A stretch of 64,000 bases of DNA. It comes from Adlercreutzia sp910585575 (lineage in GTDB: Bacteria; Actinomycetota; Coriobacteriia; Coriobacteriales; Eggerthellaceae). Location: NCBI RefSeq assembly GCF_951801035.1, contig NZ_CATOKT010000002.1; one strand, given 5' to 3'. The stretch's first letter is position 1; the number at the start of each line of letters is the position of its first letter. Below the pieces are notes generated by a model. The model made no database searches, was not told the DNA's origin, and was given only the letters and a program-made list of their open reading frames with translations. A program made the position numbers and the translations under genes. Shown here one piece after another: positions 19,740 through 28,141 of this stretch.

Positions 19740-19934
19740 GATCGGCGGGAAGGGGCGCTCGCAGCCCGCTTCGCGCTGATCCCCTTCCGAACGCGGCAAA
19801 AGAAACAGAGGAGATGATGCCCATAAGTCGGTACTATCCCAGAACTGGTGCTGGCGAAGTGGAATCTGTTTCTTAACGGCCGCGTTCTCCAGGGGGCGCT
19901 CAGGAGGTCTGCGAGCACCCCTTCCCGACCGATC
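19740..19934. repeat. 195-bp imperfect palindromic element between aroB and aroQ
   Basis: Nested inverted arms fold almost the whole intergenic gap. GATCGG (19740-19745) pairs with CCGATC (19929-19934). GGGAAGGGGCGCTCGCAG (19747-19764) pairs with 19909-19926 at 17 of 18 positions. GCGC (19773-19776) pairs with 19896-19899, CCCCT (19781-19785) with 19891-19895, and GAACGCGG (19789-19796) with 19880-19887. AAGAAACAGA (19800-19809) pairs with 19865-19874. The apex is about 55 nt. No open frame of note lies inside. It could be a MITE-like insertion or a large structured mRNA linker; no target-site duplication is evident. Confidence 0.75.
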
Positions 19935-19953
19935 TATGAAAGGGTGAATCGGT

Positions 19954-20382
19954 TTGAAGAAAATACTGCTGATGAATGGGCCTAACCTTAATATGCTTGG
20001 TGTGCGCGATCCGGCTATTTATGGGTCGGATACGCTGGCTGCCATTGAGGAAATGGTTCGGGCCTATGGGGCCGAGCGTGGGTGCGAGGTCGATTGCTTT
20101 CAGTCGAATCATGAAGGGGCCTTGGTTGACAAGCTGCATGAGGCCCATGGGGTGTACGATGGCATTGTGTACAACCCGGGAGCGCATACGCACTACTCCT
20201 ATGCGCTTCATGACGCAGTCGAGTGCATTGACGTGCCGGTGGTGGAGATCCATATTTCGGATATCTCGAAGCGCGAGGAGTTCCGCCGTCATTCGGTGAT
20301 TGCGCCGGCCTGCGTGGGCCAGGTGAAGGGCCTGGGCAAGGAGGGCTATCTGCGTGCCCTCGATATGCTGCTGGAGGAGTAG
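19954..20382 (+). CDS. aroQ: 3-Dehydroquinate dehydratase, type II
   Basis: AroQ dehydrates 3-dehydroquinate. The 142-residue product carries MNGPNLNMLGVRDP, the catalytic-Tyr region (AIYGSDTL), QSNHEGALVDKLHEA, NPGAHTHYSYALHDAV, and VEIHISDISKREEFR with catalytic His and Arg. TTG at 19954 fits the family N-terminus MKKILLMNG, with AAAGGGTGAA upstream. It completes the pathway genes here, with DAHP synthase and EPSP synthase presumably elsewhere. Confidence 0.96.
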   Translation: MKKILLMNGPNLNMLGVRDPAIYGSDTLAAIEEMVRAYGAERGCEVDCFQSNHEGALVDKLHEAHGVYDGIVYNPGAHTHYSYALHDAVECIDVPVVEIHISDISKREEFRRHSVIAPACVGQVKGLGKEGYLRALDMLLEE

Positions 20383-20473
20383 GGGAGAGGCCGCGGGCGC
20401 TGCTCGAGGGTGGTTGAAGCTGCCGCTCTTGGGGGCCTGCGCGGTTTGCGAAACGAGAATCGGAGTCGATGCT

Positions 20474-21622
20474 ATGACGGTGTACAACGAGCTTTACAAT
20501 CCGGTGGCCTGCGAATGGCATGTGGGGCAGCTGCTGCGCGCTTTGGCTCAGCTGCGCGACGGGCGGCCGAGTCCCATGGTGGTGCGTGACACGTCCAACA
20601 TCCACTGGATTACGGCCTTTGATGACGTTTTCGACGACGAGGCGGCCCATGCGCTGTACATCAGCGGCGACCGCGCGGTGCTTCACACCGATTCGCGGTA
20701 CGCTACCGCCTGTGAAGAGGCGGCCCGTCGTTCGCCCATTCGCATCGATACGGCCCGCGAGAGCCACGCGGCTTTTGTGGCGCGCCAGTGGAACGGCTCG
20801 TGGCTGCACGGCATGCCTGAGGCGGAGCTGCAGGTAGAGGACACCATGACCTTGGCCGAGTACCGCGCGCTCCAGAAGGCCTTCCCCGCCGATTTCCCTA
20901 TTGGCGAAACTGACGGATTGGTGCTCAAGTTGCGCGCGGTGAAGGATCCCTACGAGGTGGCTCGCCTGCGCGGGGCCCAGTCTATTACCGATGCGGCGTT
21001 TTCCCATATCATCCAATATATGAAGCCGGGTATGACCGAGCGACAGGTGCAACTGGAGCTGGAAGAGTTCATGCTGCGCCACGGGGCCCAGGGCCTGGCG
21101 TTCCCTTCCATTGTGGCCACGGGCGCCAACGGGGCGAGCCCCCATGCCATCCCCGGCGCCACCATGCTCGAGGCGGGGCAGTGCGTCGTCCTTGATTTCG
21201 GAGCAAAGTCCTACGGGTACTGCTCGGACATGACGCGTACGGTGTTCCTGGGCGAGCCCGAAGGCGAAATGCGCGCCGCTTGGGACACGTTGCGGGCGGC
21301 CAACGAGGCGGTGGAGGCCATGCTGGCGCCCGGCGTGACGGGCAAGGAAGCGCACGAACTGGCGGAATCGGTGCTGACTGAGGGCGGTTTCGCGGGACGC
21401 ATGGGCCACGGCCTGGGTCATGGCGTCGGTCTCGATATCCACGAGGAGCCCGTGCTGGCGCCGCGCAACGAGCAGCCGCTGGTAGCAGGCAACGTGGTCA
21501 CCGTAGAGCCGGGCATCTACCTGCCGGGCAAGTTCGGCATGCGCTTGGAAGACTTCGGCGTCATCACCGACGACGGCTTCGACGTATTCACGCAAAGCAC
21601 CCACGAGATGGTAGTTATCTAG
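20474..21622 (+). CDS. Xaa-Pro aminopeptidase/prolidase (M24 family)
   Basis: This 382-residue pita-bread metallopeptidase starts at ATG 20474. The creatinase-like N-domain is followed by the catalytic domain. The two metal ligands in VLDFGAKSYGYCSDMTRTVF are present, then GHGLGHGVGLDIHEEP (His ligand), NVVTVEPGIYLPG (Glu) and MRLEDFGVIT (Glu). It releases N-terminal residues or dipeptides linked to proline. In actinobacteria pepQ usually lies directly before efp; here a two-component/ABC module and a YczE-like gene intervene. Confidence 0.92.
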   Translation: MTVYNELYNPVACEWHVGQLLRALAQLRDGRPSPMVVRDTSNIHWITAFDDVFDDEAAHALYISGDRAVLHTDSRYATACEEAARRSPIRIDTARESHAAFVARQWNGSWLHGMPEAELQVEDTMTLAEYRALQKAFPADFPIGETDGLVLKLRAVKDPYEVARLRGAQSITDAAFSHIIQYMKPGMTERQVQLELEEFMLRHGAQGLAFPSIVATGANGASPHAIPGATMLEAGQCVVLDFGAKSYGYCSDMTRTVFLGEPEGEMRAAWDTLRAANEAVEAMLAPGVTGKEAHELAESVLTEGGFAGRMGHGLGHGVGLDIHEEPVLAPRNEQPLVAGNVVTVEPGIYLPGKFGMRLEDFGVITDDGFDVFTQSTHEMVVI

Positions 21623-21625
21623 CCT

Positions 21626-22333
21626 GTGTTAGAGAATCTGCGCATACTGGTGGTGGAAGATGACGAGGCCATCAACAAGGTGGTGTGCTCCTACTTGGGC
21701 AAACGGGGCGCCGTTTGCACGGCGGCGTTCTCCGGTACCGAGGGGCTGCTGCGCTTGGAGGGCGGAAGCTTCGACTTGCTGATCAGCGATCTTATGTTGC
21801 CAGGGGCCGATGGCGAGGACGTGGTGGCTCGGGCTACCACCGTCGGGCTGCCCGTGATCGTGCTTTCCGCTCGCGCTACAGTGGCCGACCGGGTTGATCT
21901 GCTGCAGCTGGGCGCCGACGACTATTTGGTAAAGCCGTTCGACTTGGAAGAGCTGGGCGCTCGCGTGGAAGCGGTGCTGCGACGGGCGGGGAGGCGTGCC
22001 GGTTTTGATGGCGTGACGTCGTCAGGGGATGACACTCTGCGCTACGGGTCGTGGGTGCTCGATTCGAGAGCCCGGACATTTGTGGCCAGTGGTGTGCCGG
22101 TGCATCTGACGCCGACGGAATTCGCGATGGTGGAAGCGCTGATGGCCGCGCCGGCGCGCGTGCATACCAAGCGCAGCCTTTCGGCCGCGGCAGCCGGGAG
22201 CGAAGGGGCCCTGGAGGACAAGGCCGTGGCCACCCATATCGGCAACATTCGCGCGAAGCTGCGCGAGGCGCAGGCCCCGGACCTCATTGAAACCGTGTGG
22301 GGCGTAGGCTTCAAGCTGCGTGATTTGGGCTAG
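21626..22333 (+). CDS. Response regulator, OmpR/PhoB family
   Basis: The receiver domain (residues 1-115) has the acidic pair E11/D12/D13, phosphoacceptor D55 in LLISDLMLPGADG and K103 in YLVKPFD. The winged-helix DNA-binding domain (about 130-233) ends with ETVWGVGFKLRD. GTG at 21626 lies 3 bp after the prolidase stop, so it may be co-transcribed with it. Its partner kinase is probably the gene at 24319, with an ABC exporter between them. A hairpin-like inverted repeat directly follows its stop. Confidence 0.93.
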   Translation: MLENLRILVVEDDEAINKVVCSYLGKRGAVCTAAFSGTEGLLRLEGGSFDLLISDLMLPGADGEDVVARATTVGLPVIVLSARATVADRVDLLQLGADDYLVKPFDLEELGARVEAVLRRAGRRAGFDGVTSSGDDTLRYGSWVLDSRARTFVASGVPVHLTPTEFAMVEALMAAPARVHTKRSLSAAAAGSEGALEDKAVATHIGNIRAKLREAQAPDLIETVWGVGFKLRDLG

Positions 22334-22369
22334 CTGGAATGAGTCAGACGGTTGGCTGTCTCATTCCAG
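22334..22369. promoter_or_regulatory. Long inverted repeat upstream of the ABC exporter genes
   Basis: CTGGAATGAG (22334-22343) pairs perfectly with CTCATTCCAG (22360-22369), and the stem continues inward with CAG/CTG after single mismatches. It starts immediately after the response-regulator stop and has no T-run, so it is a poor terminator. It may be the operator recognised by the regulator for the downstream ABC genes. Confidence 0.45.
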
Positions 22370-22479
22370 GCGGTCGCCCGAAGGCAATCTTGGAAAAATC
22401 TTGGCACTTCCTCGGATCTTTCTGCATGGCCTCCCGTTATGCTGGAACCATCGGTTGATACCAGACGGAAGGAGATCCC

Positions 22480-23532
22480 GTGGCAGCTTTGACGTGCGAA
22501 AACCTCTCGCGCTCCTTTTGGGGTAAGCGTGTTGTCGATGGGGTCTCGCTGACCTTGGCTCCGGGTGATATCTACGGCTTGGTTGGTCGCAACGGAGCGG
22601 GCAAGTCGACGCTGCTGAAGATGCTGGCGGGATATTTGGCTCCCTCGTCGGGTGCGGTGGAGATTTACGGCGAGGCGCTGGGCCCCTGCCAGACGAGCGC
22701 CCACCTTGGCTGCCTCATTGAGCAGCCGGCGGTGAATCCCTCTCTTTCCGCTTTCCAGAACGTGATGGTGCGGGCGCTGGCCCAGGGGCTCCCAGATGCG
22801 AAGGACGCGGCAGTCGGGGTGTTGCGAGCGGTAGGGCTCGACCCTGCGGAGCGCGATCGAGCGGGCCATTTCTCCCTGGGCATGAAGCAGCGACTGGGTT
22901 TGGCCTTGACCCTGATAGGCGAGCCGGAAGTGCTGCTGCTCGACGAGCCCTTCAACGGTCTTGACCCCGAAGGGGTGCGCCTCGTGCGCGAGCTGCTGGT
23001 GAATCTGGCTGAAACGCGACAGGTGGCGGTGCTTATCAGCTCGCACGTGCTGGATCAGCTGGATCGTATGGCTACCCGCTACGGCGTCATCCGCGAGGGA
23101 AAGCTCGTGTGCGAGATGACCGCCGACCAGGTGGCTGCCGAGTGCGCGGACTATCTGTGCGTGGAAACTCCCGATGCGCCTCGGGCCTTGGCCGTGCTTC
23201 AGCAACGCTGGCCCGAGGCGGCCTTCGCGGTCATGCCCGATGACGCCATCCGCATCGGGGCCGTCGGAGAGGTAGAAACACCGGGCTCCGTCGTCGACAC
23301 AGGGGTGCCTACGGCTGAAGAGGTCGGTCGCGTTCTCCTGGCGGCGGACGTGCCTGTAAGTGGCCTGTACATCCGTAGTCGCGACATCGAGGAGTACTTC
23401 GTAACTCTCATGGGCGGCACCGCTCCGGTACGCGGAAAGGGTGCGTCCGGCGATCTTGCTACTCCGATGCGGAGTGCGGATGATCCTTCGGCGAAGTCGG
23501 CCGCTGAGGAAGGAGGTGATCTCCATGCTTAA
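22480..23532 (+). CDS. ABC transporter ATP-binding protein (BcrA/LanF-like)
   Basis: The 350-residue ATPase has Walker A GRNGAGKSTLLKMLAGY, Q-loop CLIEQPA, signature FSLGMKQRLGLAL and Walker B VLLLDEPFNGLDPEG, with the switch His in ISSHVLDQL. The GMKQR signature and the extended C-terminal region (from about 230) are typical of BcrA/LanF-type exporters used for peptide-antibiotic self-protection or tolerance. GTG at 22480 follows GAAGGAGA. It overlaps the permease gene by 8 bp. Confidence 0.92.
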   Translation: MAALTCENLSRSFWGKRVVDGVSLTLAPGDIYGLVGRNGAGKSTLLKMLAGYLAPSSGAVEIYGEALGPCQTSAHLGCLIEQPAVNPSLSAFQNVMVRALAQGLPDAKDAAVGVLRAVGLDPAERDRAGHFSLGMKQRLGLALTLIGEPEVLLLDEPFNGLDPEGVRLVRELLVNLAETRQVAVLISSHVLDQLDRMATRYGVIREGKLVCEMTADQVAAECADYLCVETPDAPRALAVLQQRWPEAAFAVMPDDAIRIGAVGEVETPGSVVDTGVPTAEEVGRVLLAADVPVSGLYIRSRDIEEYFVTLMGGTAPVRGKGASGDLATPMRSADDPSAKSAAEEGGDLHA

Positions 23533-24316
23533 CATTCTGCGTGCCCAGTTGTATCGGCTTGTGCGCAGCGTGACATTCTGGGGATTCTTCGGCCTGACTG
23601 CGTTCGTTGTCTATGTAGTTGGCCGTTCGGTAGCCGAAAACGCATTGATGGGGTCGCAGATTACCGGGATGCCCCTCTTGCCATCTTTTGGTGATCGGCA
23701 GGTTGCGGTCAATGCGGAACTGGTGATGAGCGCCTATCATGCGCCGCTCTACCTGTGCCTTTTCGCCTCCTGGACCGTGGCGGTGCTTTACGCTGATGAC
23801 AGTCACGAGGGCGGTATGCGACTTTTGATGGTTGGGAAAAGTGCTCGCCGAGACTATGTGCTGGCCATGGTGGTGCTCTCGACCGTGGTAGCGTTGTCCC
23901 TGGTTCTTGTAGCGTTCGCCGCTACGTGGGCTGCGCTCCTTCCTTTTGCCCCGATGAGCGTGGGGTTTGGCGAGGGGAGATTTGTGCGCTGGGCATTGAT
24001 GGTGGTGCTGGCAGCGGTATTCTGCTCGATGGCCACGCTGGCGGTGCTCTTGGTGACAGATCGGAAAATCGTGGCAGTGCTTTTCGTGGTTTTGCTGTGC
24101 AGCCTCGCTTTCGAGCATGCGCTGAATGTCGTTGCCTTTTGGCTGGGCGCAGAGGGAACGATGGCAGGAATCATCTCGTGGCTGCCTCTTCAGGTTTTGG
24201 AGCGCGTGGGAGCGAGCGGCATGCCGCCTTTAGCGCTCGATATGCTGAGTCCCGTGGTGGGAGTGGTTGCAGCAGTGGCGCTGTGTTGGCTGGCAATTCG
24301 GCGGAAGAGGGTTTAG
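23525..24316 (+). CDS. ABC transporter permease (ABC-2-like, six helices)
   Basis: ATG at 23525 is fixed by the near-perfect ribosome site AAGGAGGTGAT inside the end of the ATPase gene. The 263-residue protein starts MLNILRAQLYRLVRS, typical of LanE/LanG- or BcrB-type permeases. It shows about six membrane segments (near residues 20-40, 75-95, 110-140, 155-180, 185-205 and 235-255). It has no recognisable catalytic motif, as expected. It is translationally coupled to the ATPase and followed after 2 bp by the kinase. Confidence 0.88.
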   Translation: MLNILRAQLYRLVRSVTFWGFFGLTAFVVYVVGRSVAENALMGSQITGMPLLPSFGDRQVAVNAELVMSAYHAPLYLCLFASWTVAVLYADDSHEGGMRLLMVGKSARRDYVLAMVVLSTVVALSLVLVAFAATWAALLPFAPMSVGFGEGRFVRWALMVVLAAVFCSMATLAVLLVTDRKIVAVLFVVLLCSLAFEHALNVVAFWLGAEGTMAGIISWLPLQVLERVGASGMPPLALDMLSPVVGVVAAVALCWLAIRRKRV

Positions 24317-24318
24317 CG

Positions 24319-25209
24319 ATGATCTGGCTGGTTGCGTTGTGCCTGCTCCTTGTCGTAGCGCTGGTGGCGGTGGGGTGGCTGAACGAGCGGCAGCTACGGG
24401 TCATGGAGCTTATACTGGCGGCAAGGGCCCGCGGTCGGGCGGGGAAAGTGCGCCTGGCGTTTCCGACGCCGGCGGCCCGGGCGCTGGCGTCGCAGGTGAA
24501 CGCGCTGATCGAGGAGTGCGACGAGACGCGGCGCAGCGCCGAAGCCGAGCGTCGGGAGCTGCAGCGGAACCTGGCGTCGTTCTCCCACGATGTGCGCACA
24601 CCGCTGACGGGGGCTCAGGGTTACTTGCAGCTGTACGCGTTGGCCGACAGCGATACCGAGCGCGACGAGTGTGTGGCAGCCGCGGCCGAGCGGCTGGGTG
24701 TCATGCGCGGGCTCGTGGATCAGCTCTTCGAATTCGCCAAAATCGATGAGGGCGAGCAAACGCTGGTGCGCGAAAGTGTTGACCTAGGCGCGATAGTGGC
24801 CGAGGCGCTGAGCGCCCGCTACCCGGCCTTTGCCGAGCGCGCCTGGGAGCCGGTGGTATCGCTGCCCGAGGATCCCGTCATAGTGCAGGCCAACGGCGAG
24901 GCCCTGGGGCGCGTTGTCGGCAACCTGCTCGACAACTGCCTGCGCCACGGCCGCGGCGCTCCCCGCGTCGAGCTGCGGGTGCCTGGGGCGGCGTCGGACT
25001 TCCGGCTTACGGTTTCCAATCCTGCGAACCATCTGGATACCCTCGATGTCTCCCGCGTGTTCGACCGCTTCTATTGTGGCGATGGCGCCCGCCAGGCGGG
25101 CGGCAGCGGCCTGGGTCTCGCCATCGCCGCCAACCTCGCCCGTGCTATGGACATGCAGCTCGAAGCATCCGCGGAAGGGGAGTGCTTCGGCGTGACCCTG
25201 CGCTCCTGA
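24319..25209 (+). CDS. Sensor histidine kinase, short membrane type
   Basis: The 296-residue kinase has a single N-terminal transmembrane helix (residues 2-20) and no extracellular sensor domain. The H-box is FSHDVRTPLTGAQGYLQL with H90, followed by an N-box NLLDNCLRHG, a weak D-box and G-box GGSGLGLAIAANLARAM. A kinase without an outside domain next to an ABC exporter suggests sensing through the membrane or the transporter, as in BceS-like and LanK systems. It starts 2 bp after the permease. Confidence 0.9.
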   Translation: MIWLVALCLLLVVALVAVGWLNERQLRVMELILAARARGRAGKVRLAFPTPAARALASQVNALIEECDETRRSAEAERRELQRNLASFSHDVRTPLTGAQGYLQLYALADSDTERDECVAAAAERLGVMRGLVDQLFEFAKIDEGEQTLVRESVDLGAIVAEALSARYPAFAERAWEPVVSLPEDPVIVQANGEALGRVVGNLLDNCLRHGRGAPRVELRVPGAASDFRLTVSNPANHLDTLDVSRVFDRFYCGDGARQAGGSGLGLAIAANLARAMDMQLEASAEGECFGVTLRS

Positions 25210-25401
25210 AAGCATTCAATCGGCTCTGTAGCGCCTTCTTCGGTGTGTGCTGACTGGCCGTTCCCTCGGGGTTAGCGGTCGCTTACTTTCCGCAAGTCGG
25301 CGGTTTGCCCGTCCTCACGTAAATCGACAGTGCGTCATTTTTTCCCAGTGCTATAACAGAGGGAAAGAGCAAGCGCGTGAACCGAAAGGACGGTGAGACT
25401 G

Positions 25402-26271
25402 ATGACGGCACGACCGGAAAACCGCGGAAACGAGATTCGGGTCAAGGGAAAGTCCATGGGGCGCGAGCGCTCGGGCGCGGCCATGCCGTCGCAACCGGTC
25501 TCGGCCGTCGGCGAGGAGCCTGACGAACGCAGTGCCTCGCGCGCAACGCCCTCGAGTACCCGCCTCACGTTGTACCTGATAGGTCGCGTGGTGCTCATGC
25601 TGGCGGGCATTGCCGTCATGGCTCTGGGCATCGATGTCATCGTGAAAGCCAATTTGGGCAATTCGCCCATTTCCGCCACGCCCAACGTGCTGAGCTTGGC
25701 GTTTCCCGCCATCAGCTTCGGCACGTTCATGCTGGCCTGGCAGTGCTTTCTGGTGCTGGTTCAAGTGGCTATTTTGCGCAAGGACTTCCGCCCCGTGGAC
25801 CTGCTGCAAATTCCCATTTCGGTATTTTTCGGCGTTTGCATCGATGTCTTTATGGCGTGGCTGGGCGATGCGGCCCCGGCAAGCTACGGGGTCTCGTGGC
25901 TGTGGATTGCAGTCGGTATGGCCATTCTTGCTTTGGGTATTGTGATGACCGTCGTGTCGGGCACGGTAATGAACTGTGGCGAGGCGGTGGTTCAGGCGGT
26001 GGTCACCAAGACGGGCATCCGTTTCGGCACGGGGAAGGTGTGCTTCGATCTTTCTTGTGCGGCCTTGGCCATCATCTGCAGTTTCGCCTTCATGGGTCAT
26101 TTGGCTGGCGTGCGCGAAGGCACCATCGTGTGCGCGGCTTGCACCGGCCTTATCGTGAACGCCTACATGGCCGTCTACGGCAAAGTGCGCGCCCTAGTTG
26201 CGGCGCGGCGCGGCCTGGTGGAGGATGAGCCGGTTCCGCTGCTGGCCGCTGAGGAAGAGGGCGCGGCGTAG
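25402..26271 (+). CDS. YczE/YitT-like integral membrane protein
   Basis: After a 55-residue polar N-terminus, five to six hydrophobic helices follow. GIDVIVKANLGNSPISATPNV near residue 80 is the characteristic loop of YczE-type membrane proteins. ATG 25402 lies 11 bases after AAAGGA; a GTG at 25393 is an alternative. TATAAC at 25352-25357 is a possible -10. The transported or sensed compound is unknown. It lies 181 bp before efp with its own promoter region. Confidence 0.78.
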   Translation: MTARPENRGNEIRVKGKSMGRERSGAAMPSQPVSAVGEEPDERSASRATPSSTRLTLYLIGRVVLMLAGIAVMALGIDVIVKANLGNSPISATPNVLSLAFPAISFGTFMLAWQCFLVLVQVAILRKDFRPVDLLQIPISVFFGVCIDVFMAWLGDAAPASYGVSWLWIAVGMAILALGIVMTVVSGTVMNCGEAVVQAVVTKTGIRFGTGKVCFDLSCAALAIICSFAFMGHLAGVREGTIVCAACTGLIVNAYMAVYGKVRALVAARRGLVEDEPVPLLAAEEEGAA

Positions 26272-26351
26272 TCTCGCTTGCGGTGCTTTTGCCGAGCGGC
26301 TGGGGGGCGACCGCCTTTTGCCCTTCGACCGTGGACTTCTTGCGGCTGGCT

Positions 26352-26380
26352 TTGCGCAGAAGGCCTGGGGCGGCTATAAT
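26352..26380 (+). promoter_or_regulatory. efp promoter
   Basis: TTGCGC (26352-26357) and TATAAT (26375-26380) are separated by exactly 17 bp. This is the best housekeeping-sigma promoter seen in the window, about 65 bp before the efp leader's ribosome site. Confidence 0.75.
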
Positions 26381-26452
26381 AAACCAGTTTGTGAATCAGG
26401 CGCGGTGCGAGCAGCGAAGAAGCTCTGCCGCGTGCAATGAAAGGAAGCATTC

Positions 26453-27016
26453 GTGGCAAGCATTTCTACCGCCGATTTCAAGAACGGCATGTGCATCATC
26501 AACAACGGCAAGATGTGCACCATCGTGGAGTTCCAGCATGTGAAGCCGGGCAAGGGCGGCGCGTTCGTGCGCACCAAGCTGAAGGACATCAAGACCGGCC
26601 GCGTGGTTGACTACACCTTCAACTCCGGCACGAAGTTCGACTCCGTGCGCCTGGAGACGAAGAAGATGCAGTACCTGTACAACGACGGGGCCGACTATTA
26701 CTTCATGGACAACGACACCTACGAGCAGATGGCCATCCCCACCGACACCGTGGGCGCCGCCACCGATTGGCTGAAGGAGAACGACGAGGCCACGCTGCTT
26801 TACGCTGGCGACGAGCTCATCAGCCTGGAGCCCCAGATGTTCGTGGAGCTGGAGGTTACCCACACCGAGCCGGGCTTCAAGGGCGACACCGCCACCAACA
26901 CCACCAAGCCGGCCACCCTGGAGACGGGCAAGGAGCTGCAGGTGCCCACGTTCATCGAGATCGGCGACGTGCTGCAGATCGACACCCGCGACGGCCGCTT
27001 CATCAAGCGCGTCTAA
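26453..27016 (+). CDS. efp: Translation elongation factor P
   Basis: EF-P rescues ribosomes stalled on polyproline. The 187-residue three-domain protein begins MASISTADFKNGMCI. The modification loop reads VKPGKGGAFVRTKLKD, with Lys at the tip. The C-terminal OB fold ends with TGKELQVPTFIEIGDVLQIDTRDGRFIKRV. GTG at 26453 follows AAAGGAAG. The several Pro-rich proteins here (biotin-carrier linker, GalE-like tails, deacetylase) are natural clients. Confidence 0.97.
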   Translation: MASISTADFKNGMCIINNGKMCTIVEFQHVKPGKGGAFVRTKLKDIKTGRVVDYTFNSGTKFDSVRLETKKMQYLYNDGADYYFMDNDTYEQMAIPTDTVGAATDWLKENDEATLLYAGDELISLEPQMFVELEVTHTEPGFKGDTATNTTKPATLETGKELQVPTFIEIGDVLQIDTRDGRFIKRV

Positions 27017-27022
27017 ATGTTC

Positions 27023-27044
27023 CGTCGTTGCTGACGCAACGACG
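27023..27044 (+). terminator. Hairpin just after efp (no T-run)
   Basis: CGTCGTTGC (27023-27031) pairs perfectly with GCAACGACG (27036-27044) around TGAC, seven bases after the efp stop. Without a T-run it may be a 3' stabiliser rather than a terminator. Confidence 0.45.
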
Positions 27045-27065
27045 TTCACGCCGATGCTGCGGCTC

Positions 27066-27155
27066 CGACAGGCACCTGGCCTTGCACTTCACCGCTTTCC
27101 TTCGCGGCGCAAAGGCCGCTCAGCCGCGGTTCAGCACAATTCCAGGCACCTGTCG
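27066..27155. repeat. Structured inverted-repeat element downstream of efp
   Basis: CGACAGG (27066-27072) pairs with CCTGTCG (27149-27155) and CCTGG (27075-27079) pairs with CCAGG (27142-27146), leaving a symmetrical CA/CA internal loop. Inside, GCGGC and GCCGC form a further small stem. Nothing coding is visible. Confidence 0.5.
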
Positions 27156-27202
27156 AACCCTCGCTGACTTCCTTGGGCGAATCTGCGAGGCTCTATAAAG
27201 AA

Positions 27203-27232
27203 AAAGAGAGGATCTTTCGGGATCCTCTCTTT
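27203..27232. terminator. Bidirectional terminator between efp and degV
   Basis: AAAGAGAGGATC (27203-27214) pairs perfectly with GATCCTCTCTTT (27221-27232) around a 6-nt loop. A-rich and T-rich flanks let it act for both converging genes. Confidence 0.8.
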
Positions 27233-27259
27233 GCGTTTGGACTCATTTGCTTTCTCGGC

Positions 27260-28141
27260 CTACTCTCGGGCGAAGAACGCGAAGGCGACACCGCCGGGGC
27301 CGACGTGGGTACCGATGACGGCGCCCACGAGGGTGAGGGGTAGGTCGCCGGGCACGGCAGCATCGTCGCGCTCGGCCTCTTCGGCGGCTGCGGCCTGGGC
27401 GAGGGTGTCCTCGATATACTTGCGCGCTGCCTTGTCGGACAGACCCGAGTAGGCCACCCAGATGGGTCGGGTGAAGTCGATGCCGCCGGCCTCGTCGATT
27501 TTTTGGAACACCATGTTCTTGGCCTGCTTGGAGCCGCGGGCTTTGCCGGCCACCACCACTTCGCCGTCTTCCACGGTAACCACGGGCTTGATGGACAAGA
27601 GCCCGCCCACCATGGCGGCGGCGCCGGAAATGCGGCCGCCCTTGCGCAGGTATTCCAGCGTATCAAGCGAGGCGACCAGGCGGATGTCCTGCTTCTCCTG
27701 GTCGAGGCAGTAAGCGATATCGGCGGCTTCCAGCCCCTCGTCGCGCAGGGCCCAGGCGCGCTCGACCAGAATGCGCTCGCCCACGGTGGCGTTGAGACTG
27801 TCCACCACGAAGACCGATTCTTTGAACGGGGCCGCGGCAATGCAAGCGCTTTGGTAGGTGCCCGAAAGACGGCTGGACAGCGTGATGCACACCACCGTGT
27901 CACCGGCTTCCACGGCCTCGGCGAACAGATCCTGGAACACCATCGGGGGGATTTGACTGGTGCGGGGCAGCTCGTCGCTCTCTACCAGGCGCTCGAAAAA
28001 CTCCGTGCGGCTGAGATCCACTCCTTCGGCGAATTCCTCCTCGCCGAAGCTGATGGTCATGGGGATGATGGTGATGTCGTGCTCGGCGGCGTACTCGGTT
28101 TCCATGTCCGCCGACGAATCCACGATAATGCGAACGCTCAC
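27260..28141 (-). CDS. DegV family fatty-acid-binding protein
   Basis: DegV/FakB proteins bind a fatty acid for phosphorylation by the FakA kinase. The 293-residue protein opens with VRIIVDSSADM and has LPRTSQIPP (ligand-binding TSQ), CITLSSRLSGTYQSA, and VASLDTLEYLRKGGRISG, followed by the second domain with SIKPVVTVEDGEV. This is the usual two-domain DegV fold at normal length. It converges on efp through a shared terminator and diverges from the cytochrome operon. No fakA is present in this window. Confidence 0.93.
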   Translation of the reverse strand: MSVRIIVDSSADMETEYAAEHDITIIPMTISFGEEEFAEGVDLSRTEFFERLVESDELPRTSQIPPMVFQDLFAEAVEAGDTVVCITLSSRLSGTYQSACIAAAPFKESVFVVDSLNATVGERILVERAWALRDEGLEAADIAYCLDQEKQDIRLVASLDTLEYLRKGGRISGAAAMVGGLLSIKPVVTVEDGEVVVAGKARGSKQAKNMVFQKIDEAGGIDFTRPIWVAYSGLSDKAARKYIEDTLAQAAAAEEAERDDAAVPGDLPLTLVGAVIGTHVGPGGVAFAFFARE

